From JBFLXB01 sp964570625 (GTDB lineage Bacteria > Nitrospirota > Nitrospiria > 2-01-FULL-66-17): a stretch of 47,447 bases of DNA. Every line of letters begins with the position of its first letter. Position 1 is the first letter of the stretch. The DNA lies in NCBI GenBank assembly GCA_964570625.1, contig CAZMYW010000025.1, positions 1 through 47,447 on the forward strand, in the 5' to 3' direction. A model generated the notes under the pieces. The model did no database searches, was not told where the DNA came from, and saw only the letters and a list, made by a program, of their open reading frames with translations. This document shows, piece by piece, positions 1 through 7,255 of this stretch. A program made the translations under genes and the position numbers.

Positions 1-114
1 TTGGGCCACTTCACCGCTGAGGGCCACGTCCTCGCACCGCTCGCCATCCCACCCGTCGTACGGCTCCGGGCCGATCCCGGTCTCAGACAACCGGACATTT
101 CACGTGCTAATTAA
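1..114 (+). other. Open reading frame running in from the window edge, ends at TAA; identity unknown
   Basis: Frame 1 is open from the first base to a TAA at 112-114, giving about 37 residues that end in ..PDISRAN. I recognise no domain. It is followed at once by two tandem repeats that look like the end of an insertion sequence, so it could be the C-terminus of a transposase. It could equally be a chance open frame, because most frames stay open this long in GC-rich DNA. The upstream sequence is needed to decide. Confidence 0.2.
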
Positions 115-135
115 AGCGGACATCTTGACGTGCTA
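92..135. repeat. Two tandem direct repeats, possible insertion-sequence end
   Basis: CGGACATTTCACGTGCTA (92-109) is repeated as CGGACATCTTGACGTGCTA (117-135), eight bases apart and followed by CAGACA. Some IS families, notably IS21 and relatives, carry several short repeats inside each terminus and end in a TGCTAC..ACA-like sequence. That resemblance is from memory and only suggestive. No transposase is visible downstream, so if this is an IS end the element lies to the left of the window. Confidence 0.35.
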
Positions 136-150
136 CAGACAGAAGTTCGG

Positions 151-181
151 TTGGCGGTCCGTCCGAAGTCTGTGGTAGCAT
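151..181 (+). promoter_or_regulatory. Weak candidate promoter for rarA
   Basis: TTGGCG (151-156) and TAGCAT (176-181) are 19 bp apart, a little longer than ideal. The expected transcription start lies only a few bases before the rarA ATG at 191, and there is no Shine-Dalgarno sequence between. If real, the message would be nearly leaderless. Confidence 0.35.
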
Positions 182-190
182 GCCGGCTCT

Positions 191-1516
191 ATGGACCTGT
201 TCGCCGCGGACACGCCGGAGTCGCCACCGCCTCGTCCTCCGCTTGCCGAACGGATACGGCCCCGCACCCTGGACGAGTTCGTGGGGCAAGAGCACCTGGT
301 GGGCAAAGGCAAGTTCTTGTCCATCGTGCTGCAGTCCGAGCAGCCTCCCTCGCTGATTTTCTGGGGACCACCCGGTTCCGGCAAAACCACACTCGCGCAT
401 CTCATTGCCACCAGCACCCGATGCCGTTTCGCGTTTTTCTCCGCGGTCTTGTCTGGCGTCAAAGAAGTGCGGGAACTGGTGGCGGAAGCGGGCGTCAGAC
501 GGCAACGCGGCGAGCGCACCATCCTCTTCGTAGATGAAATTCACCGGTTCAATCGCAGTCAACAGGACGCGTTTCTCCCGCACGTCGAGGACGGCACGAT
601 CGTGCTGATGGGCGCCACCACGGAGAATCCCAGCTTCGAGGTGAATGCGCCGCTGCTCTCGCGCTGCAAGGTGCTCACGCTCAAACCCTTAGGCGTGGAG
701 CAGGTGGTCAAGCTGCTGCGTCGAGCGGTCAACGATCAGGAGCGTGGCCTGGGGGATCTCCGCGTCGTGTCCGACGATGCGCTGTTGGCCGAGATCGCGG
801 AGTGGGCCGAGGGCGACGCGCGGCGCGCGCTCAATTTGCTCGAACAATCGGTGGCGTTGTGTGCGGTGACCGACGGTCAACGCGTCCTCGGCTCGGCCGA
901 GGTGCGCGAAGCCGCCCAGCATCGCGTGTTGTTGTTCGATCACGGTCGGGAGGAGCACTACAACGTTATCTCCGCGTTCATCAAGAGCCTGCGGGGGGGC
1001 GACCCGGATGCCGCGGTGTATTGGCTGGCGCGGATGCTTGAAGCCGGGGAAGATCCGCTCTTTGTGGCGCGTCGAATGGTGATCTTCGCGTCCGAAGACG
1101 TCGGCAACGCGGATCCGCAAGGCCTGGTCGTCGCGGTGGCCGCGCTGCACGCCTTTCACGCGGTGGGGTTGCCGGAAGGGTGGATCCCGTTGAGCCACGC
1201 GGCCACGTACCTGGCGGCTGCACCGAAAAGCAACGCGAGCTACGTGGCATACCGCCGGGCGGCCGCGGAGATTCAGGAGACCGGCTCGCTCCCGGTGCCC
1301 CTTCACCTGCGCAACGCGCCCACCAAGTTGATGAAAGCCGAGGGCTACGCCGAAGGATACCGCTATCCGCACGATTTCCCGGGACACGTCGTGGCCCAGC
1401 AGTATCTCCCGGATCAGTTGGCGGGACGTCGGTACTACGATCCCGGCGAGGAGGGTTACGAACGGGAGATCCAGCGGCGGCTTCGATCCTGGCGAAAAGA
1501 ACCACCGGATGATTAA
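191..1516 (+). CDS. rarA: Replication-associated recombination protein A (MgsA/WRNIP1-type AAA+ ATPase)
   Basis: A 441-residue AAA+ ATPase of the clamp-loader clade that acts at stalled replication forks and on single-stranded DNA gaps. Walker A GPPGSGKT is at residues 59-66, Walker B ILFVDEIHRF at 111-120 and the sensor-1 segment GATTENPS at 141-148. The C-terminal half carries the tetramerisation/MgsA region with HYNVISAFIKSLRGGDPDAA-type sequence, which separates RarA from RuvB and DnaX. Length and domain order match the family. The ATG at 191 lacks a Shine-Dalgarno, but the protein begins as family members do (PLAERIRPRTLDEFVGQEHL). It stands alone, with a repeat element between it and the next gene. 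Confidence 0.96.
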   Translation: MDLFAADTPESPPPRPPLAERIRPRTLDEFVGQEHLVGKGKFLSIVLQSEQPPSLIFWGPPGSGKTTLAHLIATSTRCRFAFFSAVLSGVKEVRELVAEAGVRRQRGERTILFVDEIHRFNRSQQDAFLPHVEDGTIVLMGATTENPSFEVNAPLLSRCKVLTLKPLGVEQVVKLLRRAVNDQERGLGDLRVVSDDALLAEIAEWAEGDARRALNLLEQSVALCAVTDGQRVLGSAEVREAAQHRVLLFDHGREEHYNVISAFIKSLRGGDPDAAVYWLARMLEAGEDPLFVARRMVIFASEDVGNADPQGLVVAVAALHAFHAVGLPEGWIPLSHAATYLAAAPKSNASYVAYRRAAAEIQETGSLPVPLHLRNAPTKLMKAEGYAEGYRYPHDFPGHVVAQQYLPDQLAGRRYYDPGEEGYEREIQRRLRSWRKEPPDD

Positions 1517-1601
1517 GCAGACACCCGCCGGGCGTCCCACCCTATGATCGTGATGGACCGAGAGACTACCGTCTGCTGTGTCCGAGAAAACCGAAATCGA
1601 A

Positions 1602-1720
1602 GCCTGTTCAGGAAAGCGCCAGATGCAAGGCGCCGCGAGCACCGGAGCGGAGCGTACTGGGTCGTACGTGAGCACCGGACGCGCAGCGACAACGCAGCAG
1701 ATGGCCTTTCATGGACAGGC
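1602..1720 (+). repeat. Dispersed inverted-ended repeat, copy 1 (forward)
   Basis: The left arm GCCTGTTCAGGAAAG (1602-1616) pairs with CTTTCATGGACAGGC (1706-1720), 13 of 15 positions matching when one arm is reverse-complemented. The body carries GGCGCCGCGAG, an inner hairpin CGTAC..GTACG (1653-1657/1664-1668) and a segment related to the GCGGC-AAC-GCCGC hairpin of the other copies (here degenerate). Copies 2-4 lie at 17797, 25091 and 33748. All four are between genes. No open frame is conserved across the copies. Confidence 0.88.
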
Positions 1721-1774
1721 GCCCCAGCGGCTCGGCTTGATTGTTACCCGGGGCCTTGCTATTCTGGCGCCGCC

Positions 1775-2362
1775 GTGGGTGCCGCGGAAGACCGCGAACG
1801 TGTGCGCCGGGACGTGCTGACCCGACGGGACCAACTCGCCTCCGATGCCCGACGGGAGTTGAGCGACGCAATTGTCCGGCGATTCTGGACCCTCGATGAA
1901 CTTCGCGGGGTGGGAGCGATCCACGTGTCGTTGTCTGTGGGGAGCGAAGTGTCCACGGACGGTATCGTGGCTGAAGCCCGCCGCCGAAATGTGCGGGTCG
2001 CGGTGCCGGTGACGATGGTGGCGGAGCGGCGCTTGTTGTTGACCGAATTGCGGGATGGATCGACGCTGGTGCCGGGACCGTTCGGTATTCCGGAGCCGCA
2101 TCACGATGTGCGGATACCGGTGCAGGTCGAGTCCCTCGACATGGTGGTGGTCCCGGGGCTGGCATTCGACCCGCGCGGTCATCGGCTCGGCTGGGGCGCG
2201 GGGTACTACGACCGGTTGTTGGCGGGAATAAGACCCCACATCCCGATCGTGGCGCTCGCGTTCGAGTGCCAGATCGTTCCGTCGATCCCCTCCCTCGCCC
2301 ACGATGTCCGCATGTCCGCGATCGTGACCGAGCAGCGGGTCATCCGGTCGGGGGCGAACTGA
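1775..2362 (+). CDS. 5-formyltetrahydrofolate cyclo-ligase (MTHFS family)
   Basis: Converts 5-formyl-THF to 5,10-methenyl-THF with ATP, returning a storage folate to the one-carbon pool. The family signature GLAFDPRGHRLGWGAGYYDR sits near the C-terminus. The open frame runs back to 1544, but its first 77 codons are made of repeat copy 1 and do not resemble the family. I therefore place the start at GTG 1775, giving 195 residues, the usual size. A GTG at 1801 is also possible; neither has a convincing Shine-Dalgarno. folD, metF and panB follow on the same strand, all folate one-carbon enzymes. Confidence 0.88.
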   Translation: MGAAEDRERVRRDVLTRRDQLASDARRELSDAIVRRFWTLDELRGVGAIHVSLSVGSEVSTDGIVAEARRRNVRVAVPVTMVAERRLLLTELRDGSTLVPGPFGIPEPHHDVRIPVQVESLDMVVVPGLAFDPRGHRLGWGAGYYDRLLAGIRPHIPIVALAFECQIVPSIPSLAHDVRMSAIVTEQRVIRSGAN

Positions 2363-2363
2363 C

Positions 2364-2384
2364 CAATGAGCAATGAGCAATGAG
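2364..2384. repeat. Three tandem copies of CAATGAG
   Basis: CAATGAG is repeated three times without interruption just after the cyclo-ligase stop codon and before folD. It looks like slippage-type expansion; no function is evident. Confidence 0.8.
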
Positions 2385-2398
2385 AAAGAGAGGCAGGA

Positions 2399-3268
2399 GT
2401 GGCGGCGCGGTTGATTGACGGCAAGGTCGTCGCGAAGGCGGTCAAAGAGGACGTGGCGGGTCGCGTCCAGGCGCTGAAGGCCAAAGGTATTCGGCCCGGC
2501 CTGGCGACCGTGCTGGTGGGGGATGACCCGGCGTCGCACGTGTACGTGCGGAACAAACAGCGAACGTGCGAAGAATTGGGCATGCACACGGTCGGTCATC
2601 ACCTGCCTCCCACCACATCCCAGGACGAATTGCTGGGCTTGGTCCACCGGCTGAACGACGATCCCGCGATTCACGGGATCTTGGTCCAGTTGCCGTTGCC
2701 CAAGCCCCTTCGGAGCGAGCCGATCCTCAACGCGATGTCTCCGCACAAGGACGTGGACGGTCTTCATCCGTTCAACATGGGCAAGTTATTAATGGGCGAG
2801 CCGCGATTCGTGCCGTGTACGCCCGCCGGCGTGCTGGCCATGTTGGACTACCACAAGCTCCCGATCGAAGGGAAGACGGCAGTCGTGGTGGGGCGCAGCA
2901 ATTTGGTCGGCAAGCCGGCAGCGCTGCTGTTGATGCACCGCCACGCCACCGTAACGGTCTGCCACTCCAAAACGCCGGATCTCGCAGGCGTATGCCGACG
3001 GGCCGACATCGTCGTCGCGGCGATGGGCAAGGCGCGGTTCATCACCGGCGAGATGGTCAAAGACGGGGCGGTGGTCATTGACGTGGGGATCAACCGACTA
3101 CCGGACGGCCGGTTGGTGGGCGACGTGGATTTCGGCGCGGTTGCGCCCAAGGCATCGTGGATTACGCCGGTGCCGGGGGGAGTGGGCCCCATGACGATTG
3201 CGATGCTCATGCAGAACACGGTGCTGGCGGCGTCGATGGCTGCGGAGGGTGGCGCTCACCGGCACTGA
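2399..3268 (+). CDS. folD: Methylenetetrahydrofolate dehydrogenase / methenyltetrahydrofolate cyclohydrolase
   Basis: Bifunctional cytosolic enzyme interconverting 5,10-methylene-THF, 5,10-methenyl-THF and 10-formyl-THF. The 289 residues are full length. VGDDPASHVYVRNK holds the catalytic tyrosine (Tyr49) and lysine (Lys53). VQLPLP and DVDGLHP form the folate site, VGRSNLVGKP the dinucleotide-binding loop, and TPVPGGVGPMT closes the C-terminal signature. The start is GTG 2399; GAGAGG at 2387-2392 gives acceptable spacing, while the nearer AGGAG touches the start codon. The cyclo-ligase upstream makes its substrate and MetF downstream uses its product. Confidence 0.97.
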   Translation: MAARLIDGKVVAKAVKEDVAGRVQALKAKGIRPGLATVLVGDDPASHVYVRNKQRTCEELGMHTVGHHLPPTTSQDELLGLVHRLNDDPAIHGILVQLPLPKPLRSEPILNAMSPHKDVDGLHPFNMGKLLMGEPRFVPCTPAGVLAMLDYHKLPIEGKTAVVVGRSNLVGKPAALLLMHRHATVTVCHSKTPDLAGVCRRADIVVAAMGKARFITGEMVKDGAVVIDVGINRLPDGRLVGDVDFGAVAPKASWITPVPGGVGPMTIAMLMQNTVLAASMAAEGGAHRH

Positions 3269-3308
3269 CGAACGATGGCTCTGGACCGAAGGAAACGAGG
3301 GAGAAATC

Positions 3309-4187
3309 ATGCGGCGACTGCGTGAAGTGATCGAAGGCGGCGAGTTCGCGGTGACGGTGGAGTGTGAGCCTCCGAAGGGGACCGACGTCACCGCCGTCCT
3401 CACGCGGACCAAAGGGCTGTTGGGCCGCGTCCACGGGATCAACGTCACGGACAATCAGGCGGCGGTGATGCGGATGTCGTCGCTCGCTATGTGCCGGTTG
3501 CTCTATGAGCAGGGGCACGATCCGGTGTTGCAGATGACGACGCGGGACCGCAACCGATTGGCGATCCAGTCCGATTTGCTCGGGGGCCACGCGTTGGGTG
3601 TGCGCAATCTGTTGTGCCTGCGCGGCGACGACCCGTCGGTGGGCGATCATAAGGATGCCAAACCGGTGTTCGACCTGGACGCGGCGCAACTGCTCGGGGT
3701 CGTGGAGGGGCTCAACGGCGGGAAAGATCTTGCGGGCAATGCCTTGAAGGGTGCCACGGATTTTTTCCCCGCGGCGGCGGTCAGCCCGGAGATGCAGCCT
3801 CCAGACGGGCAACTGGCGGGCCTCGAAAAGAAATTGCGAGCGGGTGCTCGATTTTTCCAGACCCAAGCCGTGTATAACCCGGATCGCTTTGCGGCGTTTA
3901 TGGAGAAAGCGCGGCCGTTGGGCGCGCGGATCCTGGCCGGGATCGTGGTGCTCAAGTCGGCCAAGATGGCGGAGTACATGAACAAGAACATTCCCGGAAT
4001 TTCGGTCCCCCAGCCGCTGATCGACGAGCTGGCGGCTGCGAGCAAGGAGCAGGCGCTTGAGGTGGGGATCGCCATTGCGGTGCGGTTGATCGCGCAGATC
4101 CGAGACGCGTGCCACGGCGTGCACATCATGGCGGTGGGCGCAGATCAGGCCATCCCCGAAATCCTCAGCCGCGCGCGCCTGGGGTGA
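3309..4187 (+). CDS. metF: Methylenetetrahydrofolate reductase, MetF family
   Basis: Reduces 5,10-methylene-THF to 5-methyl-THF for methionine synthesis or a methyl branch; a TIM-barrel flavoprotein in the family. The start is ATG 3309 with GAGGGAG at 3297-3303, giving 292 residues, normal for bacterial MetF. VECEPPKG near residues 17-24 contains the conserved glutamate, LCLRGDDP the flavin-site loop, and FFQTQAVYN the substrate-side strand. An open frame extends 5' into the end of folD but lacks similarity. The stop overlaps the panB GTG (GTGA), so the two are probably translationally coupled. I cannot tell from sequence whether NADH, NADPH or ferredoxin is the donor. Confidence 0.93.
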   Translation: MRRLREVIEGGEFAVTVECEPPKGTDVTAVLTRTKGLLGRVHGINVTDNQAAVMRMSSLAMCRLLYEQGHDPVLQMTTRDRNRLAIQSDLLGGHALGVRNLLCLRGDDPSVGDHKDAKPVFDLDAAQLLGVVEGLNGGKDLAGNALKGATDFFPAAAVSPEMQPPDGQLAGLEKKLRAGARFFQTQAVYNPDRFAAFMEKARPLGARILAGIVVLKSAKMAEYMNKNIPGISVPQPLIDELAAASKEQALEVGIAIAVRLIAQIRDACHGVHIMAVGADQAIPEILSRARLG

Positions 4188-4990
4188 CGGTGTCCGACCG
4201 GATCACGATCCCCGATCTCCAACGACAGAAATCCGAAGGCAAGCGGATCACGATGGTGACCGCGTACGACTATCCGTTTGCGCGTATCGTGGATGACGCC
4301 GGGATCGATGTCGTGCTGGTCGGCGATTCTCTCGGGATCGTGATCCAGGGACACCAGACGACGCTGCCCGTGACCATGGATGAGATGATCTATCACACCC
4401 GAATGGTCTCGCGCGGCGTGCGACGGGCGCTGGTGATCGGCGACATGCCGTTTATGTCCTTCCAGGTGTCGGACCAAGACGCGGTGCGAAACGCCGGCCG
4501 GTTTCTTCAGGAAGGCGGGGCGGCCGCGGTCAAACTGGAGAGTGTCCCGTCGATGATGTCGCGGGTGACGGCGATCGCGGCGGCCGACATTCCGGTGATG
4601 GCCCACTTGGGGCTCGCCCCGCAATCGATCCATAAGATGGGCGGCTACAAGGTGCAGGGCAAGACCCCCGGCGCGGCACAGCAGTTGCTGGATGACGCGA
4701 AACGTGCGGAGGACGCCGGCGCGTTCGCGGTGTTGATCGAAGGTGTGCCCACGGCGGTGGCGCGGGAGATCACGCGAGCGCTGGCGATTCCAACGATCGG
4801 CATCGGCGCGGGGCCCGGTTGCGACGGGCAGGTGCTGGTGCTGCACGATGTGCTCGGATTGTTCGATGAATTCAGCCCCAAGTTCATCAAACGCTACGCC
4901 AATCTCCGCGAAGCCGCATTGAGCGCGCTGACGACCTATCGCGATGAGGTGGTGGCCGGGAAGTTCCCCTCGGAACGGGAGAGTTACTAG
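4184..4990 (+). CDS. panB: 3-methyl-2-oxobutanoate hydroxymethyltransferase (ketopantoate hydroxymethyltransferase)
   Basis: First committed step of pantothenate and hence CoA synthesis: transfers the hydroxymethyl group of 5,10-methylene-THF to 2-oxoisovalerate. With GTG 4184 as start it has 268 residues, the usual size; an alternative GTG is at 4190. TAYDYPFARIVDDAGID, VLVGDSLG, the metal-ligand region GDMPFMSFQ, HLGLAPQS and GIGAGPGCDGQVLVLHD are all in place. The open frame begins 25 codons earlier inside metF, but that part is out-of-frame metF sequence. The shared GTGA junction and the shared folate cofactor support one operon with folD and metF. Confidence 0.96.
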   Translation: MTVSDRITIPDLQRQKSEGKRITMVTAYDYPFARIVDDAGIDVVLVGDSLGIVIQGHQTTLPVTMDEMIYHTRMVSRGVRRALVIGDMPFMSFQVSDQDAVRNAGRFLQEGGAAAVKLESVPSMMSRVTAIAAADIPVMAHLGLAPQSIHKMGGYKVQGKTPGAAQQLLDDAKRAEDAGAFAVLIEGVPTAVAREITRALAIPTIGIGAGPGCDGQVLVLHDVLGLFDEFSPKFIKRYANLREAALSALTTYRDEVVAGKFPSERESY

Positions 4991-5004
4991 CGGAACGGTG
5001 AACA

Positions 5005-5034
5005 TTGACAAGGTTTTAGCCATGCCGGTATAGT
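5005..5034 (+). promoter_or_regulatory. Upstream promoter of the oxidoreductase operon
   Basis: TTGACA (5005-5010) and TATAGT (5029-5034) are 18 bp apart, close to the sigma70 consensus. It lies just after panB and about 180 bases before the first oxidoreductase gene, so the message would carry a long leader that includes the second promoter. Confidence 0.65.
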
Positions 5035-5103
5035 GGTGCTCCGGCCGTTTTACCGTGGGGCATGCGCCGAAAGTCCTAGCCCTTCGTTAGGTCTTCTGCT
5101 GAA

Positions 5104-5137
5104 TTGACGCGGGGTTCAGAATCCGATATTGTACCCC
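5104..5137 (+). promoter_or_regulatory. Downstream promoter of the oxidoreductase operon with a flanking inverted repeat
   Basis: TTGACG (5104-5109) and TATTGT (5127-5132) have the ideal 17-bp spacing. GGGGT (5111-5115) and ACCCC (5133-5137) form a five-base inverted repeat that brackets the spacer and -10 box, which could be an operator half-site pair or chance. The leader to the ATG at 5212 is about 70 bases and carries AGAGGAG at 5195-5201. Confidence 0.6.
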
Positions 5138-5211
5138 GAGATCAGCCCGATTTTTGTAGTTGTGAATCAGGGAGTTGATCCGATAGGCAAGGCGAGAGGA
5201 GTTGTCCCGGT

Positions 5212-5949
5212 ATGACGAGCGCGACGAGTCAACAGCGGTATCAGGTGTTACCAGGTCCCGAGGGGATCCTGCCTCCCTCGGCGTCAGCGATGGGCGTGGT
5301 GTTGCCCCAAGATGGCGAAGGCTTGCTCGAAGGCGTCATTACTCAAGAAGACCTGGCCTTCAAGGCTGCCGCACGGGCGCTGCTCACGCGACGGAATCCG
5401 ACGCTTTTCCCGGGGCCGCTCGTGGTGTGGGGGTGGACCAAGCATACGCAGGAAAAAGCGAGCGTGGTGCTGGAGATCGCAGCTGAAATTCCCGGGGTGA
5501 AAATCATCCCCATGCCCGATTACCGGCCGATTTATCCGAAGATCGATCCCGAGGCCGTCATCAATCCTTGCCATCCCAACCTGACGATCTGGCACAACAA
5601 GATTGAAGCTTGTATTTTCGTCGGGGTGCATTGCCATTTTGCGAACGTCACGCTGAAAATGGTCCGCGCGGGCACGAATTGTTACACGATCGCCCTGTGT
5701 GCCGAAGCTGGACACGAAGATGCGATGGTGTCGCTCCCGAAGTGTGGAACCGAGAAGTTGCAGAAGATGGTCAAGGCGCTTCGGCAGGTCAAGAAAGAGG
5801 GCCTGACGCCATGGGCCCTGACGGCGGACGGCAAGCGCGAACTGGCGGCGGAGCGGGAACAGAAGAAGAAGCAACGGGAGGCGATTGCGTCGGCGGCTCC
5901 AGGCTTCGCCCACGAGCTGGTGGCGGGGCTGGACGAAAACGAGGAGTGA
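5212..5949 (+). CDS. Accessory (epsilon-type) subunit of a 2-oxoacid:ferredoxin oxidoreductase
   Basis: 245 residues, first gene of a tight five-gene operon. I know proteins of this kind from the oxidoreductase clusters of Nitrospira and compare it with ForE of the five-subunit enzyme of Hydrogenobacter; that match is from memory. The central part holds GVHCHFANVTLKMVRAG and TIALCAEAGHEDAM, with conserved-looking Cys and His residues, and a further Cys in SLPKCGTEKL. The last 55 residues are lysine/glutamate-rich and likely helical. No iron-sulfur CxxCxxC motif is present. It ends three bases before the alpha-subunit ATG, whose ribosome site GAGGAG lies inside its last codons. Its biochemical role is not known to me. 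Confidence 0.75.
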   Translation: MTSATSQQRYQVLPGPEGILPPSASAMGVVLPQDGEGLLEGVITQEDLAFKAAARALLTRRNPTLFPGPLVVWGWTKHTQEKASVVLEIAAEIPGVKIIPMPDYRPIYPKIDPEAVINPCHPNLTIWHNKIEACIFVGVHCHFANVTLKMVRAGTNCYTIALCAEAGHEDAMVSLPKCGTEKLQKMVKALRQVKKEGLTPWALTADGKRELAAEREQKKKQREAIASAAPGFAHELVAGLDENEE

Positions 5950-5952
5950 GCG

Positions 5953-7227
5953 ATGGCTGAAGGGCTCGAAACCGAAGTCAAGACGAACCCCCAGGGCGAT
6001 GTCATCACCGCAGCTGAAGCGCCTAAGAAGGAAAAAGAAAATAAAGCGGCCAAACAGCGAGTGGTGACGCCCGAGCACCTGTTCTTCGAGGCGCCGCGCA
6101 CCAAGACATTCATCACCGGCAGTGAAGCCGCCAAAGAGGCCATTCGCCGGGCCAATGTCGACATCGCGATCTCGTATCCGATCACTCCGCAAAGCGAAAC
6201 CATGCAGCAGGTCGGGTACCTGTACGCCGAAGGCTACCTCAAAGATTACTACCGGGGTGAAGAGGAATACGGCGTGATGTCGGCGATCGCCGGTGCCTCG
6301 CGGGCCGGCGTCCGTGCGCTGACGGCGACGGCAGGGCCCGGGTTGATGCGCGGGATGGAGGTCATCACCTCGTGGCCGGGCGGGCGCATGCCGCTCCTGC
6401 TGATGGTCATGTGCCGTGTGATCAACGCGCCGCTGGCGATCCAGCCGGATAACGTCGAATTATCGTACCTCCTCAATTGCGGCATCCTGGTCTTTCACGC
6501 TGAGAACCAGCAAGACTTCTATGACTTTCCCTTGAAGGCATACATTATCGCGGAGAAATGCGAAGTGACCTTGCCTGCCGCGGTTGCGGTCGACGGGTTC
6601 TTCGTGACGCACGCGCGCGGGTGGGTCGAGTTACCGCCGGAAGACATGAAGCTCCCGCCGCGCGACTCCTACCACGAGGCGGTGCCGATGATGGACAATG
6701 AGAATCCGCCAGCCCGGCTCTCGCGCGACGCGCCGATTCAGAAGAGCAACTTCATCAGTTATCAGATGCACGCGTCGTGGCAACAGGAGATTTGGGCGGC
6801 GGTGGACCGCGCCAGGCCGTGGGTGAAAAAGTACATGGGCGGATTGATCGAAGTCGTCAATCCCGGCGCGGACACCATGATCGTGGCGTCCGGCAGCGCG
6901 GTGTCGCAATCTCGCGAGGCGGTTCGTCAAGCCCAGGAGCGAGGGGACCGGATTGGCCTGGTGAAGGTCCGGTCGCTGCGTCCCTGGCCGGGCCAGGAGC
7001 TGGTGGAAGCGTGTCGGCACGCCAAGCGCATCATCGTGCCGGAGTTTAACTGCGTGGGGTGGTTGGCCAAGGAAGTGCGGTCTACGTTGTATGGCCACAC
7101 TCAGGCGGAAATTGTCCCGGGCCCCAGGGTGTTCGGCGGGATGTCCATGCCGACGGAGTTGATTTTGGAGTACTTGTACAAGACGCCCAACGAGGCTCGG
7201 TTGACGGACAAACCGTTATCCGTTTGA
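5953..7227 (+). CDS. 2-oxoacid:ferredoxin oxidoreductase, alpha subunit (PorA/ForA type)
   Basis: 424 residues. Together with beta, gamma and delta it reversibly converts a 2-oxoacid plus CoA to acyl-CoA, CO2 and reduced ferredoxin. After a charged, lysine-rich extension of about 55 residues the PorA core starts at ITGSEAAKEAIRRANVD. AISYPITPQSE and the EEEYGVMSAIAGASRAG segment form domain I, and the C-terminal VVNPGADTMIVASGSAV..VKVRSLRPWP domain is the transketolase-C-like part. Substrate (pyruvate or 2-oxoglutarate) cannot be read from sequence by eye. The N-terminal extension is unusual and might contact the accessory subunit. Confidence 0.93.
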   Translation: MAEGLETEVKTNPQGDVITAAEAPKKEKENKAAKQRVVTPEHLFFEAPRTKTFITGSEAAKEAIRRANVDIAISYPITPQSETMQQVGYLYAEGYLKDYYRGEEEYGVMSAIAGASRAGVRALTATAGPGLMRGMEVITSWPGGRMPLLLMVMCRVINAPLAIQPDNVELSYLLNCGILVFHAENQQDFYDFPLKAYIIAEKCEVTLPAAVAVDGFFVTHARGWVELPPEDMKLPPRDSYHEAVPMMDNENPPARLSRDAPIQKSNFISYQMHASWQQEIWAAVDRARPWVKKYMGGLIEVVNPGADTMIVASGSAVSQSREAVRQAQERGDRIGLVKVRSLRPWPGQELVEACRHAKRIIVPEFNCVGWLAKEVRSTLYGHTQAEIVPGPRVFGGMSMPTELILEYLYKTPNEARLTDKPLSV

Positions 7228-7255
7228 TCAGGCGAAAGCCAAGGGGAGGACGTTC

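Noticed and set aside
1544..1774. N-terminal extension of the cyclo-ligase frame
   Set aside because: These codons come from repeat copy 1 and have no similarity to the enzyme family, which begins near 1775.
1578..1820. Peptide encoded by the repeat (..YVSTGRAATTQQMAFHGQA)
   Set aside because: A similar peptide can be read from copies 2 and 4, but copy 3 shifts frame and the shared stretch is explained by the conserved DNA hairpins. No ribosome site is present.
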